From Parvularcula dongshanensis (GTDB lineage: Bacteria; Pseudomonadota; Alphaproteobacteria; Caulobacterales; Parvularculaceae), in the NCBI RefSeq assembly GCF_014199615.1, contig NZ_JACHOB010000006.1, forward strand, positions 62,001-126,000: a DNA stretch of 64,000 nucleotides, written 5' to 3'. The translations under genes were made by a program, and so were the position numbers. Below, piece by piece: positions 10,324 to 18,876 of this stretch; within the stretch, counting starts at the first letter, position 1, and the number at the start of each line of letters is the position of its first letter. The notes under the pieces are model-generated. The model saw nothing but the letters and a program-made list of their open reading frames with translations. It made no database searches and had not been told where the DNA came from.

Positions 10324-10349
10324 AACGGGAAGCACCGACGCCAAGTTCC
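10324..10349 (-). promoter_or_regulatory. EcfG (general stress sigma factor) type promoter
   Basis: On the minus strand GGAAC (10349-10345) is followed by exactly 17 bases and CGTT (10327-10324). This is the alphaproteobacterial EcfG consensus GGAAC-N16-17-CGTT. The predicted start would give a leader of roughly 40 bases before the DUF892 ATG at 10274. Confidence 0.7.
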
Positions 10350-10412
10350 GAACGCCGACGGTGAAAGGCTGTCAACCTTGCGGCGAGGACCGGTCTTTGA
10401 GGCGCGGGGAAG

Positions 10413-10487
10413 TGGTACTCCCTAGGGGAATCGAACCCCTCTTTCCAGGTTGAAAACCTGGCGTCCTAACCGATAGACGAAGGGAGC
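10413..10487 (-). tRNA. tRNA-Glu (anticodon UUC)
   Basis: The minus strand folds into a cloverleaf: acceptor GCTCCCT with AGGGAGT (G1-U72 pair), D arm around TCTATCGGTTAGGA, anticodon stem CCAGG/CCTGG enclosing TTTTCAA, T arm GAGGGGTTCGATTCCCCT and an encoded CCA. The anticodon TTC assigns it to glutamate. Confidence 0.96.
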
Positions 10488-10528
10488 GCCTGGCCGACGA
10501 TGTCGGTGAAGGGGCGTATAGAGGGGCC

Positions 10529-10768
10529 ATGCGAGGGGTTCAAGAGGAGAATGGGCGGCAAGCCCGAGTAAGTGAGTTGGAGCGTACGGCGTATGCGTTC
10601 AGCTTCACCGTACTTTCTTGCCTGCTCGCATGCGCAGGGCTTCTCTTCACACCCTTGCCATGGTGGGCGGGGTTGATGGTGGCGCCGTTCGCCTTTCCGT
10701 TCGGGTACTCGAAGTGGGGTCAGGCAGTCGGCGCAAGCTGGTGGGACGTCGCGACGTTCTTTTCCTGA
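10529..10768 (+). CDS. Hypothetical small membrane protein
   Basis: A 79-residue reading frame fills the gap between tRNA-Glu and the convergent recJ. Residues 23-63 are hydrophobic with two probable transmembrane segments (around AFSFTVLSCLLACAGLLF and WWAGLMVAPFAFPF). The Shine-Dalgarno is weak and the local composition is less GC-rich than the neighbours. I recognise no family. It may be real but rests only on an open frame with membrane character. Confidence 0.4.
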   Translation: MRGVQEENGRQARVSELERTAYAFSFTVLSCLLACAGLLFTPLPWWAGLMVAPFAFPFGYSKWGQAVGASWWDVATFFS

Positions 10769-10771
10769 GTT

Positions 10772-12574
10772 CTAGGCGAACGCCCCGTCCTCGACGTGCA
10801 GCTGCGCGGCGTCGCCGCCGCGCCAGTCGTCGGGTTTGATGCGGCCTGCCAAGTGGACGGGCGTGCCGTCCTGAGCGCCTTGAATCAGCGTACCCAGCGG
10901 CTCGCCGAGCGTGCCGAAGGCGATGGCGCGAGCGGTGCGGCCCATGCGGTCGCTCATGGTGAAGGCGAGGTGGCGCTCGCCGACGACCCTGACATCCTTG
11001 AGCCGGATGTCCTTGAGCGCGAATCGCGGCTCCGGGTTGCCCTGACCGTAGGGGCCCGCTGGCGACAGCGCCTCGCAGAAGGTGCGCGTGACGCTACCGA
11101 CCGAAAGCGTGCCGTCGAGCACCAGGCTGCGTTCGGCCGTCGCGCGGCGCAGGTCGTCCGCGACGTGAGCCGCCAGCCAAGCCTCGAAGGGTTCGACCTG
11201 TTCGGCCCTGAGCGACAGGCCGGCCGCCATCGGGTGGCCGCCCCCGCCCTCGATCACGCCTGCCTCCGCCGCGGCCGAGACCGCCGCCCCGAGGTCGACG
11301 CCGGGAACCGAGCGGGCCGAGCCCTTGCCCTCCCCGCCCTCCGTCGCGATCACGACCGCCGGGCGGTGGAAGCGCTCCTTGAGCCGGCCCGCAACGATGC
11401 CGATGACGCCGGGGTGCCAGCCCTCGCCCGCGACGACGATGGGCGCGTGCTCGGGCTTCTTCGCCGCCTGCCGCCGCGCCTCGTCCAGCACCTCTCGCTC
11501 GACACCCTGCCGCGCGCCGTTGAGGGACTGGAGCTGCCGCGCGAGCGCCTCGGCCTTGGCCGGGTCGTCGGTCGTCAGAAGCTCGTAGGCCGTCCGCGCG
11601 TGGCCGATCCGGCCCGCCGCGTTGATGCGCGGCCCGATCTGGAAGCCGAAATGCGAGGCTACGGGCGGCCCCTTGGCGCCCGCGATCCGCGCCAGCGCCC
11701 GCGCCCCGATATTGCCGCCCGCCGCGTCGTCGAGCGGCCCCATGACCCGCAGGCCCTGCGCCACGAGCGTCCGGGTGAGGCCGGTCAGAGGCATCACGTC
11801 GCAGACGAGGCTGAGCGCGACGAGGTCGAGCCACTGAAGCAGCTTCGGCTCGGGTGCGGCGATGAATCGGCCCCGCCGCCGGAGCTCCCTGTTGAGGCCC
11901 ACCAGCACCATGAAGACGACGCCCGCGGCGGAGAGCCCGCCGAGGCCCGAGCTGTCGTCGGGCCGGTTGGGGTTCACCTGCGCCAATGCGGGCGGCAGCG
12001 GCACGCAAGGGACGTGGTGGTCGATGACGACGACGTCGAAGCCCTCGTCCCTCGCCTCGCCTAAGACGCTGTCGGCGTGCGCACCGCAATCGAGGGTCAC
12101 GATCAGCCGCGCGCCCTTGGCGCCGAGGTCCCGGAAGGCAGGCAGGTTCGGTCCGTACCCTTCGGTCAGCCTGTCCGGCAGGTGGACGACGTGCGGCACG
12201 CCGAGTTCGCGCATGTAGCGCGAGAAGAGCGCGCAGGAGGTCGTCCCGTCGACGTCGTAGTCGCCGAAGACGCCGATGGTCTCGCCGGAAGCGACGGCGT
12301 CCGCGAGCCGTGTCACGGCCGCATCCATATCCTTGAGGACGTTCGGGTCCGGCAGGTTCGCCTTCAGGGACGGGCGGAGGAACGCTTCGGCGGAATCGAG
12401 ACCCACGCCTCGCCCGCTCATCACCTCGGCGAGAACCGGGTGCACGCCGAAACGCTGCGCGATCGCCTCGGCGTCGCGGGCCGAGAACTCGCGGCGGACC
12501 CACGCCCGGCCGGTGACCGATCGCGGCACGCCGAAGGGGTCCGGGGCGGTGGTCTCGCTGAGCGCGTCGAGCAT
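10772..12574 (-). CDS. recJ: Single-stranded-DNA-specific exonuclease RecJ
   Basis: 5'-3' ssDNA exonuclease for RecF-pathway recombination, mismatch repair and base excision. The product of about 600 residues carries the DHH-superfamily motifs: IGVFGDYDVDGTTS (about 100), TLDCG (about 160) and VVVIDHHVP (about 185), then the DHHA1 domain with GGGGHPMAAGLS (about 445) and a C-terminal OB fold. The ATG at 12574 is used here; GTG codons at 12583 and 12589 are in frame and neither has a better ribosome site. It converges on the small membrane ORF. Confidence 0.96.
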   Translation of the reverse strand: MLDALSETTAPDPFGVPRSVTGRAWVRREFSARDAEAIAQRFGVHPVLAEVMSGRGVGLDSAEAFLRPSLKANLPDPNVLKDMDAAVTRLADAVASGETIGVFGDYDVDGTTSCALFSRYMRELGVPHVVHLPDRLTEGYGPNLPAFRDLGAKGARLIVTLDCGAHADSVLGEARDEGFDVVVIDHHVPCVPLPPALAQVNPNRPDDSSGLGGLSAAGVVFMVLVGLNRELRRRGRFIAAPEPKLLQWLDLVALSLVCDVMPLTGLTRTLVAQGLRVMGPLDDAAGGNIGARALARIAGAKGPPVASHFGFQIGPRINAAGRIGHARTAYELLTTDDPAKAEALARQLQSLNGARQGVEREVLDEARRQAAKKPEHAPIVVAGEGWHPGVIGIVAGRLKERFHRPAVVIATEGGEGKGSARSVPGVDLGAAVSAAAEAGVIEGGGGHPMAAGLSLRAEQVEPFEAWLAAHVADDLRRATAERSLVLDGTLSVGSVTRTFCEALSPAGPYGQGNPEPRFALKDIRLKDVRVVGERHLAFTMSDRMGRTARAIAFGTLGEPLGTLIQGAQDGTPVHLAGRIKPDDWRGGDAAQLHVEDGAFA

Positions 12575-12645
12575 TCCCCACACTCGCACGATGCGCGAGT
12601 CGGCGAAAGCTGGCGAAGGCGCGACGAAGCGCTTACATCACGCCC

Positions 12646-12990
12646 ATGGCCGACGGTTCCGACACCCCCACGATCACCCTCACCGACAGCGCCGCGCGGC
12701 GGATCGCGGAGATCCTGTCCGGCGAGGCCGAAGGTTCGATGCTGCGCATCGCGGTCCTGGGCGGCGGCTGTTCGGGGTTCCAGTACGACTACTCGATCAC
12801 GACCGAGCGGGAGGACGGCGACCTCCTCCTCGAGAAGGAAGGCGGGCGGGTGCTGATCGACGAGACGTCGCAGCAATACATGCCCGGCGCGACCATCGAC
12901 TACGCCGAGGAGCTGATCGCGGCGGCGTTCAAGATCGACAACCCGATCGCGACGTCGGGCTGCGGCTGCGGCACGTCGTTCAGCCTTTGA
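12646..12990 (+). CDS. erpA: A-type iron-sulfur cluster carrier (ErpA/IscA family)
   Basis: Delivers Fe-S clusters to apo-proteins. The 114-residue protein shows the HesB/IscA fold signature and the three ligand cysteines: GGGCSGFQY (about residue 43) and the C-terminal SGCGCGTSF. The short N-terminal extension and the location outside an isc/suf cluster favour an ErpA-like role, but IscA or SufA cannot be excluded by sequence reading alone. It is divergent from recJ, 71 bases away. Confidence 0.9.
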   Translation: MADGSDTPTITLTDSAARRIAEILSGEAEGSMLRIAVLGGGCSGFQYDYSITTEREDGDLLLEKEGGRVLIDETSQQYMPGATIDYAEELIAAAFKIDNPIATSGCGCGTSFSL

Positions 12991-13023
12991 GACTTGGGGC
13001 CGCCGCGCTCTAGCTTCCCTTCC

Positions 13024-13179
13024 ATGAAGCGAGACGGACGAACGGTCGCCAAGCGCGACCTGCCCGAGAAGACCTGCGCTGCGTGCGGGCGCCCCTTCGC
13101 GTGGCGCAAGAAGTGGGCGCGGGACTGGGACGCGGTGCGCTACTGCTCGGACCGCTGCCGCAAGGCGGGTGTGTCGTGA
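13024..13179 (+). CDS. DUF2256 zinc-ribbon-like protein
   Basis: A 51-residue basic protein with [16 protein letters not shown] and YCSDRCRK, so two CxxC/CxxxC pairs likely bind zinc. This matches DUF2256, whose function is unknown. The ATG at 13024 was chosen over an in-frame TTG at 12994 that would add ten unrelated residues. Its TGA overlaps the GTG of the following SDR gene by four bases, so the two are translated together. Confidence 0.88.
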   Translation: MKRDGRTVAKRDLPEKTCAACGRPFAWRKKWARDWDAVRYCSDRCRKAGVS

Positions 13180-13910
13180 GCGGGCGGTTCGCGGAAGGCG
13201 CGCGCGCCGCCGTCTTCGGCGCGTCGGGCGGGATCGGCGAGGCCTTCGTGCGGGCCTTGGTGCAGGACGACAGCGTCGCCGAGGTTCATGCCTTCTCCCG
13301 CCGTCCGATCCCGAGTGTCGGCAAGGTCACGGGCCTGGTCTGCGACCCTTTGAACGAGGACGACCTCGCCGGAGCAGCGGGAGGACTGCGCGCGGGCGGA
13401 CCGCTCGACCTCGTCATCTGCGCCGTCGGCACGCTGCACGGCGACGGCTACGCGCCCGAAAAGGCCTTCGGGCAGCTGACGCCTGGGGCCTTCGAAGAGG
13501 TGATGCGGATCAATGCCCTCGCCCCCGCCCTCGTCGCGAAGCACACTTGGCCGCTCCTGACCGAGAAGCGCCCGTCCCGCCTCGCCCTCCTCTCGGCCCG
13601 CGTCGGATCGATCGCCGACAACCGTCTTGGGGGCTGGCACAGCTATCGCGCCTCGAAGGCGGCGCTCAACATGCTGATCAGGGGGCTGAGCATCGAGGTG
13701 GCCCGGAAGAACGAGAACGCCGTCGTCGTCGGCCTGCACCCCGGAACGGTCGACACGCCGCTCTCGCAGCCCTTCCAGCGCGGCGTGCCGGAAGGAAAGC
13801 TCTTCACACCGGACTACGCCGCAGGCGCGATGCTCGACGTACTCGCTGCGCTCGGCCCGGAAGCGAGCGGCGGGGTGTTCGACTATGCGGGCGAATCGGT
13901 GCCAGCCTGA
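13176..13910 (+). CDS. SDR family oxidoreductase, C-factor-like
   Basis: Short-chain dehydrogenase of 244 residues starting at GTG 13176 inside a GTGA overlap with DUF2256. The N-terminus has the cofactor loop [13 protein letters not shown], followed by ICAVG in place of NNAG, catalytic Ser in LLSARVGSI and YRASK as the Tyr-Lys pair. The compact form with [21 protein letters not shown] resembles the CsgA/C-factor-like SDR group. Substrate is unknown. From memory DUF2256 and this SDR type recur near photolyase-like genes; a photolyase lies 31 kb away in this window. Confidence 0.86.
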   Translation: MSGRFAEGARAAVFGASGGIGEAFVRALVQDDSVAEVHAFSRRPIPSVGKVTGLVCDPLNEDDLAGAAGGLRAGGPLDLVICAVGTLHGDGYAPEKAFGQLTPGAFEEVMRINALAPALVAKHTWPLLTEKRPSRLALLSARVGSIADNRLGGWHSYRASKAALNMLIRGLSIEVARKNENAVVVGLHPGTVDTPLSQPFQRGVPEGKLFTPDYAAGAMLDVLAALGPEASGGVFDYAGESVPA

Positions 13911-13933
13911 TCGGCAGAGACTGGCAATGAAGG

Positions 13934-14008
13934 TGGTGGGCGTACCAAGGATCGAACTTGGGACCCCTTCCATGTCAAGGAAGTGCTCTACCGCTGAGCT
14001 ATACGCCC
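13934..14008 (-). tRNA. tRNA-Val (anticodon GAC)
   Basis: Minus-strand cloverleaf: acceptor GGGCGTA/TACGCCC, D arm AGCTCAGCGGTAGAGC, anticodon stem CTTCC/GGAAG enclosing TTGACAT, T arm with GTTCGATCC, and encoded CCA. Anticodon GAC reads valine codons. Confidence 0.97.
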
Positions 14009-14068
14009 GTGCCGGTTGCCCGGCAGGGGGACGCAATAGCGGCGCCCCCCGGAAGGTTCAAGCCGAAA

Positions 14069-14878
14069 CTACGCGGTTTTGCGCGGTTGCAGGATTTCGT
14101 CGCCCGTCAGGTTGTAGCGGCGGGCGCGGCGGTCCATCAGCGTGCGCCAGTTCCCCATGCTCATCAGCTGCGCGTAGAGGATCGGCAGGATGTTGCTCTT
14201 GCGCAGCTCGAGGTACTTGTCGTCCGCGAGGTCCTGAAGGCGCTTCTCCTCGACGCCGATGTAGCGGGCGAAGGGCTTGGCCTCACCGCCCTCGGGCGTG
14301 AACTGCGCGACCTGGTCGGCGAGAAGGTCGTAATTGGCGAGGTGCGTCGCGAACTGCTGCGTGATCGCACGGTCGCGCTCGTATTGCTGGCAGTAGTCGA
14401 TCGCCTGCTGCATCTCGGCCGACGGGCCGGCGTCGCCGAAGAAGGGCAGCGTGCCGCCCTGCTGAATGCCTTCATAGGCCTCGTCGACGATGATCGCCAT
14501 GCGCGGGTTGCTCAGATCGGAACCCCTGTCCGCCGCGAGGGCGAAGGGGTAGCGGCGCAGGTAGCCCGGCACGTAGGCGCGTTCGTCCCAATCACCCGTG
14601 TTCTCGACGAACAGGTTGTCGTCGTCGATCAGCCCGACCACGGCGAGGGGCAGCGGGTTCTTCACGTCCGCGAAGATGATGGGGTAGTGCTTCATCGCGG
14701 TCGCGACCTCGGAGACGGTCAGCGGGACCGCGCGCACCGCCTCGGCGAAGCCGAAAGGCCGCTCGGGCCGGGAGATGCCGAGGCCGGCATGCTTCTCGCG
14801 GGTCAGGAGCTCCGGCTTGCGGAACAGGAACATCTGACCTTGGAGGGTCGGCGCGGCGGCCGGGGGCGTTTGGCTCAT
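14069..14878 (-). CDS. SapC family protein
   Basis: The 269-residue protein matches the SapC family found in alphaproteobacteria and named after a Campylobacter surface-array gene cluster. Features include an N-terminal FLFRKPELLTREKHAGLG, HYPIIFADVKNPLPLAVVGL, YVPGYLRRYPFALA and a C-terminal NILPILYAQLMSMGNW. No signal peptide or membrane segment is evident, and the molecular role is not known. It is transcribed alone, ending upstream of tRNA-Val. Confidence 0.85.
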   Translation of the reverse strand: MSQTPPAAAPTLQGQMFLFRKPELLTREKHAGLGISRPERPFGFAEAVRAVPLTVSEVATAMKHYPIIFADVKNPLPLAVVGLIDDDNLFVENTGDWDERAYVPGYLRRYPFALAADRGSDLSNPRMAIIVDEAYEGIQQGGTLPFFGDAGPSAEMQQAIDYCQQYERDRAITQQFATHLANYDLLADQVAQFTPEGGEAKPFARYIGVEEKRLQDLADDKYLELRKSNILPILYAQLMSMGNWRTLMDRRARRYNLTGDEILQPRKTA

Positions 14879-14953
14879 TTCGGCGTGTCCGTAGTGCGTT
14901 TAAAGGTGCGGGGCGTCTAGCACCGCCCCCGGACGGGTCAAACCCTGCCGCCG

Positions 14954-15526
14954 TCAGCCGGTCGCCCCTTCGCCGCGCTCCCGCAGGGCGATCTCGTACA
15001 TCGTCTGGAGGTGACGGACGTCGTCCGCCGCGCGGTGCGTGCGCGGCGCGACGGCGGCCGCACGCCGAACGAGGTCGCGCGGCGCCTGCTGCCAGAGCGG
15101 CCCGAGGAGCTCGCCGAGATCGCGCAGGCGGTAGTTCGGACGGATCCCCGCCGCGTCGTACAGGCGGAAGAGCCAAAAGCTGTCGTAGTCGGGCGCGTCC
15201 GAGTAGACGTCGGACTGACCGAGCGCCGCGTTGAGACCCAACGCGACCTCGCGAGCCGCCCGCCCCTCGGTCAGAAGTAGGCTGGGATCGATGCGGTGAA
15301 GCGACTCCGCAGGCTTCTCCCAGGCCTGCATCGACCAAGCCTCGGCCGGGCGGATCAGAACCGAACGCGGCTCGTGACCATGAAAGGCCCAGCCAACCTC
15401 GATCGGCCAGGAGTAGGGCCCAAGGCCGGTCGCCTCCACGTCGATGAAGGCGACGCCAGGGCCCTCCCCCTTTGCCGGCACCATAGAAGGCGCGGGGGGG
15501 TCGAGGGGGGATTCGGCTCCGTCCAT
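14954..15526 (-). CDS. DnaQ-like 3'-5' exonuclease domain protein
   Basis: The 190-residue protein has the DEDD exonuclease fold: motif I FIDVEATGL (about 27-35), a motif II-like YSDAPDYDSFWL (about 110) and motif III THRAADDVRHL (about 165, H followed by D). It is a stand-alone exonuclease domain and could degrade short RNA or DNA, or proofread. The first 20 residues are proline-rich and poorly conserved, so a later start is possible. No partner polymerase gene is adjacent. Confidence 0.75.
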   Translation of the reverse strand: MDGAESPLDPPAPSMVPAKGEGPGVAFIDVEATGLGPYSWPIEVGWAFHGHEPRSVLIRPAEAWSMQAWEKPAESLHRIDPSLLLTEGRAAREVALGLNAALGQSDVYSDAPDYDSFWLFRLYDAAGIRPNYRLRDLGELLGPLWQQAPRDLVRRAAAVAPRTHRAADDVRHLQTMYEIALRERGEGATG

Positions 15527-15569
15527 GTCGCGGGTCTAAGCGGGATGCTCCATCCGGCCAAGTGGCAGA

Positions 15570-15845
15570 TCAGCCTATCGCGCCGCTTTGGCGCTCCCGC
15601 ATGGCGTAGACGCCCGTCGCTTCGTCGGCTTCGAGGTCGAGAACCTCGGTCTCGCGCCGCTTCGCCTGACGTTCGCGCATGGCGGCCAAGCGGCGTTCCC
15701 CTTCGACGATGCGGCGGCGCACCGCCTTCATCGCGGTGACGGTCCCGACGGCGACGGCGGCGGTGGCGAGGAGCGTAGCGGCGGCGGACATGGCCGGCCC
15801 ACCGTACCCGAAGCCGTGACCTTTGAACAGCGGACCGCGTTCCAT
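15570..15845 (-). CDS. Hypothetical small membrane-anchored protein
   Basis: A 91-residue product with one hydrophobic segment (AAATLLATAAVAVGTVTAM) followed by a basic, probably helical tail rich in Arg and Glu. Its ATG lies one base after the sppA stop, so it is likely co-translated with sppA. A start at ATG 15791, giving 73 residues beginning at the membrane segment, is also plausible. I recognise no domain. Confidence 0.6.
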   Translation of the reverse strand: MERGPLFKGHGFGYGGPAMSAAATLLATAAVAVGTVTAMKAVRRRIVEGERRLAAMRERQAKRRETEVLDLEADEATGVYAMRERQSGAIG

Positions 15846-15846
15846 C

Positions 15847-16686
15847 TCAGAGGCCGAAACGCGCCCAGTCCGCTCTTCGTTCCGCTGCGTCGAGCAGTGC
15901 CGTCAGCGGATCGCTCGAAGACCTGCCGGACAGAAGGCGTGAGACGATTCCCTTCCCTTCGGTCGAGTAGCGCTTCATGCGCACATCGTCGCCGTAGCGG
16001 GCCTTGAGCATGGTGGGCAGGTCCCCGACCTCGTCGATCAGGCCCAACGCCAGCGCGTCCCCCGCCAGCCAGAACCGGCCGTCGAAGACGTCCTCTTCAT
16101 CCGTCAGCCTGCCAGCGCGGCGGTCGCGCACGAGCGCGGCGAAGAGCTTGTGCGACTTGGTGAGCAAGTCCTTGAGCCGGGCGACGTCGTCGGCCTGTTC
16201 GGGCCGGAAGGGATCGAGCTGGGACTTGTTCTCGCCCGCCGTGTGAACGCGCCGTTCGATGCCGAGGCGCGCGATCGCGTCGTGAAAGCCGAAGCCCGCC
16301 GCGATGACGCCGATCGAACCGACGATGGCGAAGGGATCGGCCAGGATGTCCTCGCCCGCGAGCGCGATCATGTAGCCGCCCGACGCTCCGACGTCCTCGA
16401 TGTAGGTCAGAACGGGGACATCGTGCTTCACGGACAGCGCCCGCGCGCGATCATGAATCATGCGCGACTGCGCCGGCGCCCCGCCCGGGCTGTTGATCGT
16501 CAGGACGACGGCCTTCGGCTTCGCCGCGAACGCCTTGCGGAGCGGCTTCTCGACTTGCCCGATGCTGAGGCCCCGGCCCGGCCGCGCGTCCGATGCGATG
16601 ACGCCGGCGAGGTGGACGAGCGCAACGAGCGGCTTCGGCTGCGGCAGGAAGGGAAGACGGCGCCGCAGCGCGGAGAGAAGAGGCAT
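15847..16686 (-). CDS. sppA: S49 family serine peptidase (SppA/SohB-like)
   Basis: Short (279-residue) S49 peptidase with a single peptidase domain. The catalytic Ser is in VGASGGYMIALAGE (about 125) and the general-base Lys in ENKSQLDPF (about 180), the Ser-Lys dyad of the family. It begins with MPLLSALRRRLPFLPQPK and has no convincing transmembrane helix, unlike E. coli SppA, so it may be a cytosolic or peripheral enzyme. It is translationally linked to the small downstream membrane protein. Confidence 0.87.
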   Translation of the reverse strand: MPLLSALRRRLPFLPQPKPLVALVHLAGVIASDARPGRGLSIGQVEKPLRKAFAAKPKAVVLTINSPGGAPAQSRMIHDRARALSVKHDVPVLTYIEDVGASGGYMIALAGEDILADPFAIVGSIGVIAAGFGFHDAIARLGIERRVHTAGENKSQLDPFRPEQADDVARLKDLLTKSHKLFAALVRDRRAGRLTDEEDVFDGRFWLAGDALALGLIDEVGDLPTMLKARYGDDVRMKRYSTEGKGIVSRLLSGRSSSDPLTALLDAAERRADWARFGL

Positions 16687-16815
16687 GGACGCCCGTACCG
16701 CCCGCCCGTGCGAGGTTCAATACAGGCGCGCTCTGTGCCATGAGCCCTTTGACGCACCGCAAAGGGCAGGCCACATCGCTATATGAAAAGCACGATGCGA
16801 CGGAGCGGAGGCGAG

Positions 16816-17850
16816 ATGACGCTTGCGGTGGCGGCAGGACGGCGGAGTGAGCCGGTGGATCAATCCTTCGGTGCGCTCGCCCGGACTCTCAAGGCGCAGC
16901 AGGCCGAAGCGCTCGACGCGGTCGGCGACGTGATCGTCGACCATCTGTCGTCGAGCGTTCCGCTGATTCCCGAGGTCGCGCGCCATTTGATCGGCGCCGG
17001 CGGCAAGCGCCTGCGCCCGCTGATGACGCTCAGCGCCGCCTCCCTTTGCGGTTACGAGGGCGAGGGCCACCTTCAGCTCGCCGCGGCCGTCGAGCTCATC
17101 CACGCCGCGACGCTGCTGCATGACGATGTGGTGGACGATTCGGCCCTGCGCCGGGGTCTTCGGACCGCCAACGTCGTGTTCGGCAACAAGGAGTCGGTCC
17201 TCGTCGGCGACTTCCTGTTCGCGCGCGCCTTCGAGCTGATGGTCAAGACGGGCTCGCTGCGCGTGCTCGACATTCTCAGCCGGGCGAGCTGCACCATCTC
17301 CGAAGGCGAGGTTCTTCAGCTGGAGACGCAGGCGAACCCGGCGACCAGCGAAGAGATGTATGTCGAGGTCGTGCGCGCGAAGACCGCCGCGCTCTTCTCC
17401 GCCGCGACGCAGTCGGGCGCCGTGATCGCCGCTGCGGATCCGGCGCAGGAGCGCGCGCTCGCCGAGTACGGGATGAACTTCGGCATCGCCTATCAGATCG
17501 TCGACGATGCCCTCGACTACGAAGGCACCGAAGACGAGATCGGCAAGTCGGTCGGCGACGACTTCCGCGAGGGCAAGATGACCTTGCCGCTCATCCTCGC
17601 GCTCGCGCAGGCGCGAAACGCCGAGGAGAAACGGTTCTGGCATCGCGTGATCGCCGGTGGCGAGCGGACGCCCGACGACTTCGCCCAGGCGCGGCGGTTG
17701 ATCGCGCGGGACGACTTGGTCGGACAGTCACTCGCTGAGGCGCAACGCTACGCCGAGGCGGCTGCGGATGCCTTGTCGGTTCTGCCGCCCTCTCCGCTCC
17801 GCGATACGCTCGAAGGGTTGGCGCTCTCCTCCTTCGTCCGGTCGGCATAG
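16816..17850 (+). CDS. ispB: Polyprenyl (probably long-chain) diphosphate synthase
   Basis: Trans-prenyltransferase that elongates farnesyl diphosphate to the ubiquinone side chain. The 344-residue product has the first Asp-rich motif LLHDDVVDD (about 110), the GGKRLRPLM substrate loop (about 55), GNKESVLVGDFL, and the second Asp-rich motif DDALDYEG (about 233). The ATG at 16816 has a strong GGAGG five bases upstream; an earlier in-frame ATG at 16783 does not. Its 3' end overlaps the convergent glycosyltransferase gene by 103 bases. Confidence 0.93.
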   Translation: MTLAVAAGRRSEPVDQSFGALARTLKAQQAEALDAVGDVIVDHLSSSVPLIPEVARHLIGAGGKRLRPLMTLSAASLCGYEGEGHLQLAAAVELIHAATLLHDDVVDDSALRRGLRTANVVFGNKESVLVGDFLFARAFELMVKTGSLRVLDILSRASCTISEGEVLQLETQANPATSEEMYVEVVRAKTAALFSAATQSGAVIAAADPAQERALAEYGMNFGIAYQIVDDALDYEGTEDEIGKSVGDDFREGKMTLPLILALAQARNAEEKRFWHRVIAGGERTPDDFAQARRLIARDDLVGQSLAEAQRYAEAAADALSVLPPSPLRDTLEGLALSSFVRSA

Positions 17851-18848
17851 GCCGCAGATCTGAAAAGGCGCCGCACCGCGACCGTCCAGAGGACGAGAGA
17901 CAGCAGCGCGAGCGGGATCGGCAGCCAAGCGTCCAAGCCTCGAAGGGCGAGGCCGAGCGCCAGGACGATCGCCGCGAGCGCGGTGTAGGTGAGGCTGACG
18001 ACGTCGTGGGAGTGTCCGGCTCGGCGGAGACGCTGGTAGGCATGCTCGCTGTGAGCGGTCATCAGTGCAGCGCCCGCCCGGAAACGCTGCGCCATCGTCA
18101 CCGCCGCGTCCGCGACGAAGGGCAACGCCGCGGCGGCGATCAGGAACAGCGGTAGGGGGTCTCGAGGCCCTGCGGATTGAAGCGCGCCGGCAGCGATCAG
18201 CGTTCCAAGACCGAGGCTGCCCGCGTCGCCGAGGAACGGTGCGCCCTGGCCGATATTCCGCCACGCGAAGCCGAGCAAAGCGGACGCTCCGGCAAGAAAG
18301 AGAAGCCCTTGTTCGTCGCTCACCAGACCCAGGCCGACGAGGAGAACGATTCCCGTTCCCGCTGCCATGCCGTTGAGCCCGTCGAGGAAGTTGAAGACGT
18401 TGGCGAAGCCGAAGATCCATAGAACGGCGATCGGCAGGCCGAGGAAGGCGGGAAGCGGTAGCCAGGCGATGCCGAGCGGCAAGCCGGGCACGCCGCCTAC
18501 GGCCAGGGCGGCGCCGATCGACACGGACAGGAGAACGACGAGCTTGGGTACCGGCGGCAGCGCATGGGCATCGTCTAGCAAGCCGAGAAGAGCCGCGGCG
18601 CCCGAGAAGCCTAGGAGGACGAGGGTCGCCCGCTGTCCCGGAAGGAGGAAGACCACCGCCGCGCCGGAAAGCGACAGCACCGCCATCACCACCGCGCCCC
18701 CGGCCCTGGAGGTCGGCGCGACGTGGTTCGAACGTTCGCTGACCGGGTCGCTGAGCACGTGCCAGCGCGCCACCAGACCGCAAAACGCGTAGGCCAGCGC
18801 CCCAGGCAGGACCGCCAGCGCGGCGATGAGGATGGAGAAGCGGTCCAT
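17748..18848 (-). CDS. MraY/WecA-type polyprenyl-phosphate sugar-1-phosphate transferase
   Basis: Integral membrane enzyme of 366 residues that attaches a UDP-sugar phosphate to undecaprenyl phosphate, starting O-antigen or other envelope glycans. About ten hydrophobic segments are visible. Family motifs: HVAPTSRAGG (about 42), LLGLLDDAHAL (about 90), FANVFNFLDGLNGM (about 148, Mg/catalytic region), FLGDAGSLGLG (about 205) and the late HSEHAYQRL loop (about 265). It lacks MraY-specific context and looks like a WecA/WbpL branch member. The C-terminal tail is polar and lies in the overlap with the prenyl synthase gene. Confidence 0.87.
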   Translation of the reverse strand: MDRFSILIAALAVLPGALAYAFCGLVARWHVLSDPVSERSNHVAPTSRAGGAVVMAVLSLSGAAVVFLLPGQRATLVLLGFSGAAALLGLLDDAHALPPVPKLVVLLSVSIGAALAVGGVPGLPLGIAWLPLPAFLGLPIAVLWIFGFANVFNFLDGLNGMAAGTGIVLLVGLGLVSDEQGLLFLAGASALLGFAWRNIGQGAPFLGDAGSLGLGTLIAAGALQSAGPRDPLPLFLIAAAALPFVADAAVTMAQRFRAGAALMTAHSEHAYQRLRRAGHSHDVVSLTYTALAAIVLALGLALRGLDAWLPIPLALLSLVLWTVAVRRLFRSAAYADRTKEESANPSSVSRSGEGGRTDKASAAASA

Positions 18849-18876
18849 CGGCCCCCCTAGAATCGCTTCTTTATGG

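Noticed and set aside
12994-13023. TTG start ten codons upstream for the DUF2256 gene
   Set aside because: The extra residues do not resemble the family and the ATG at 13024 gives the usual N-terminus.
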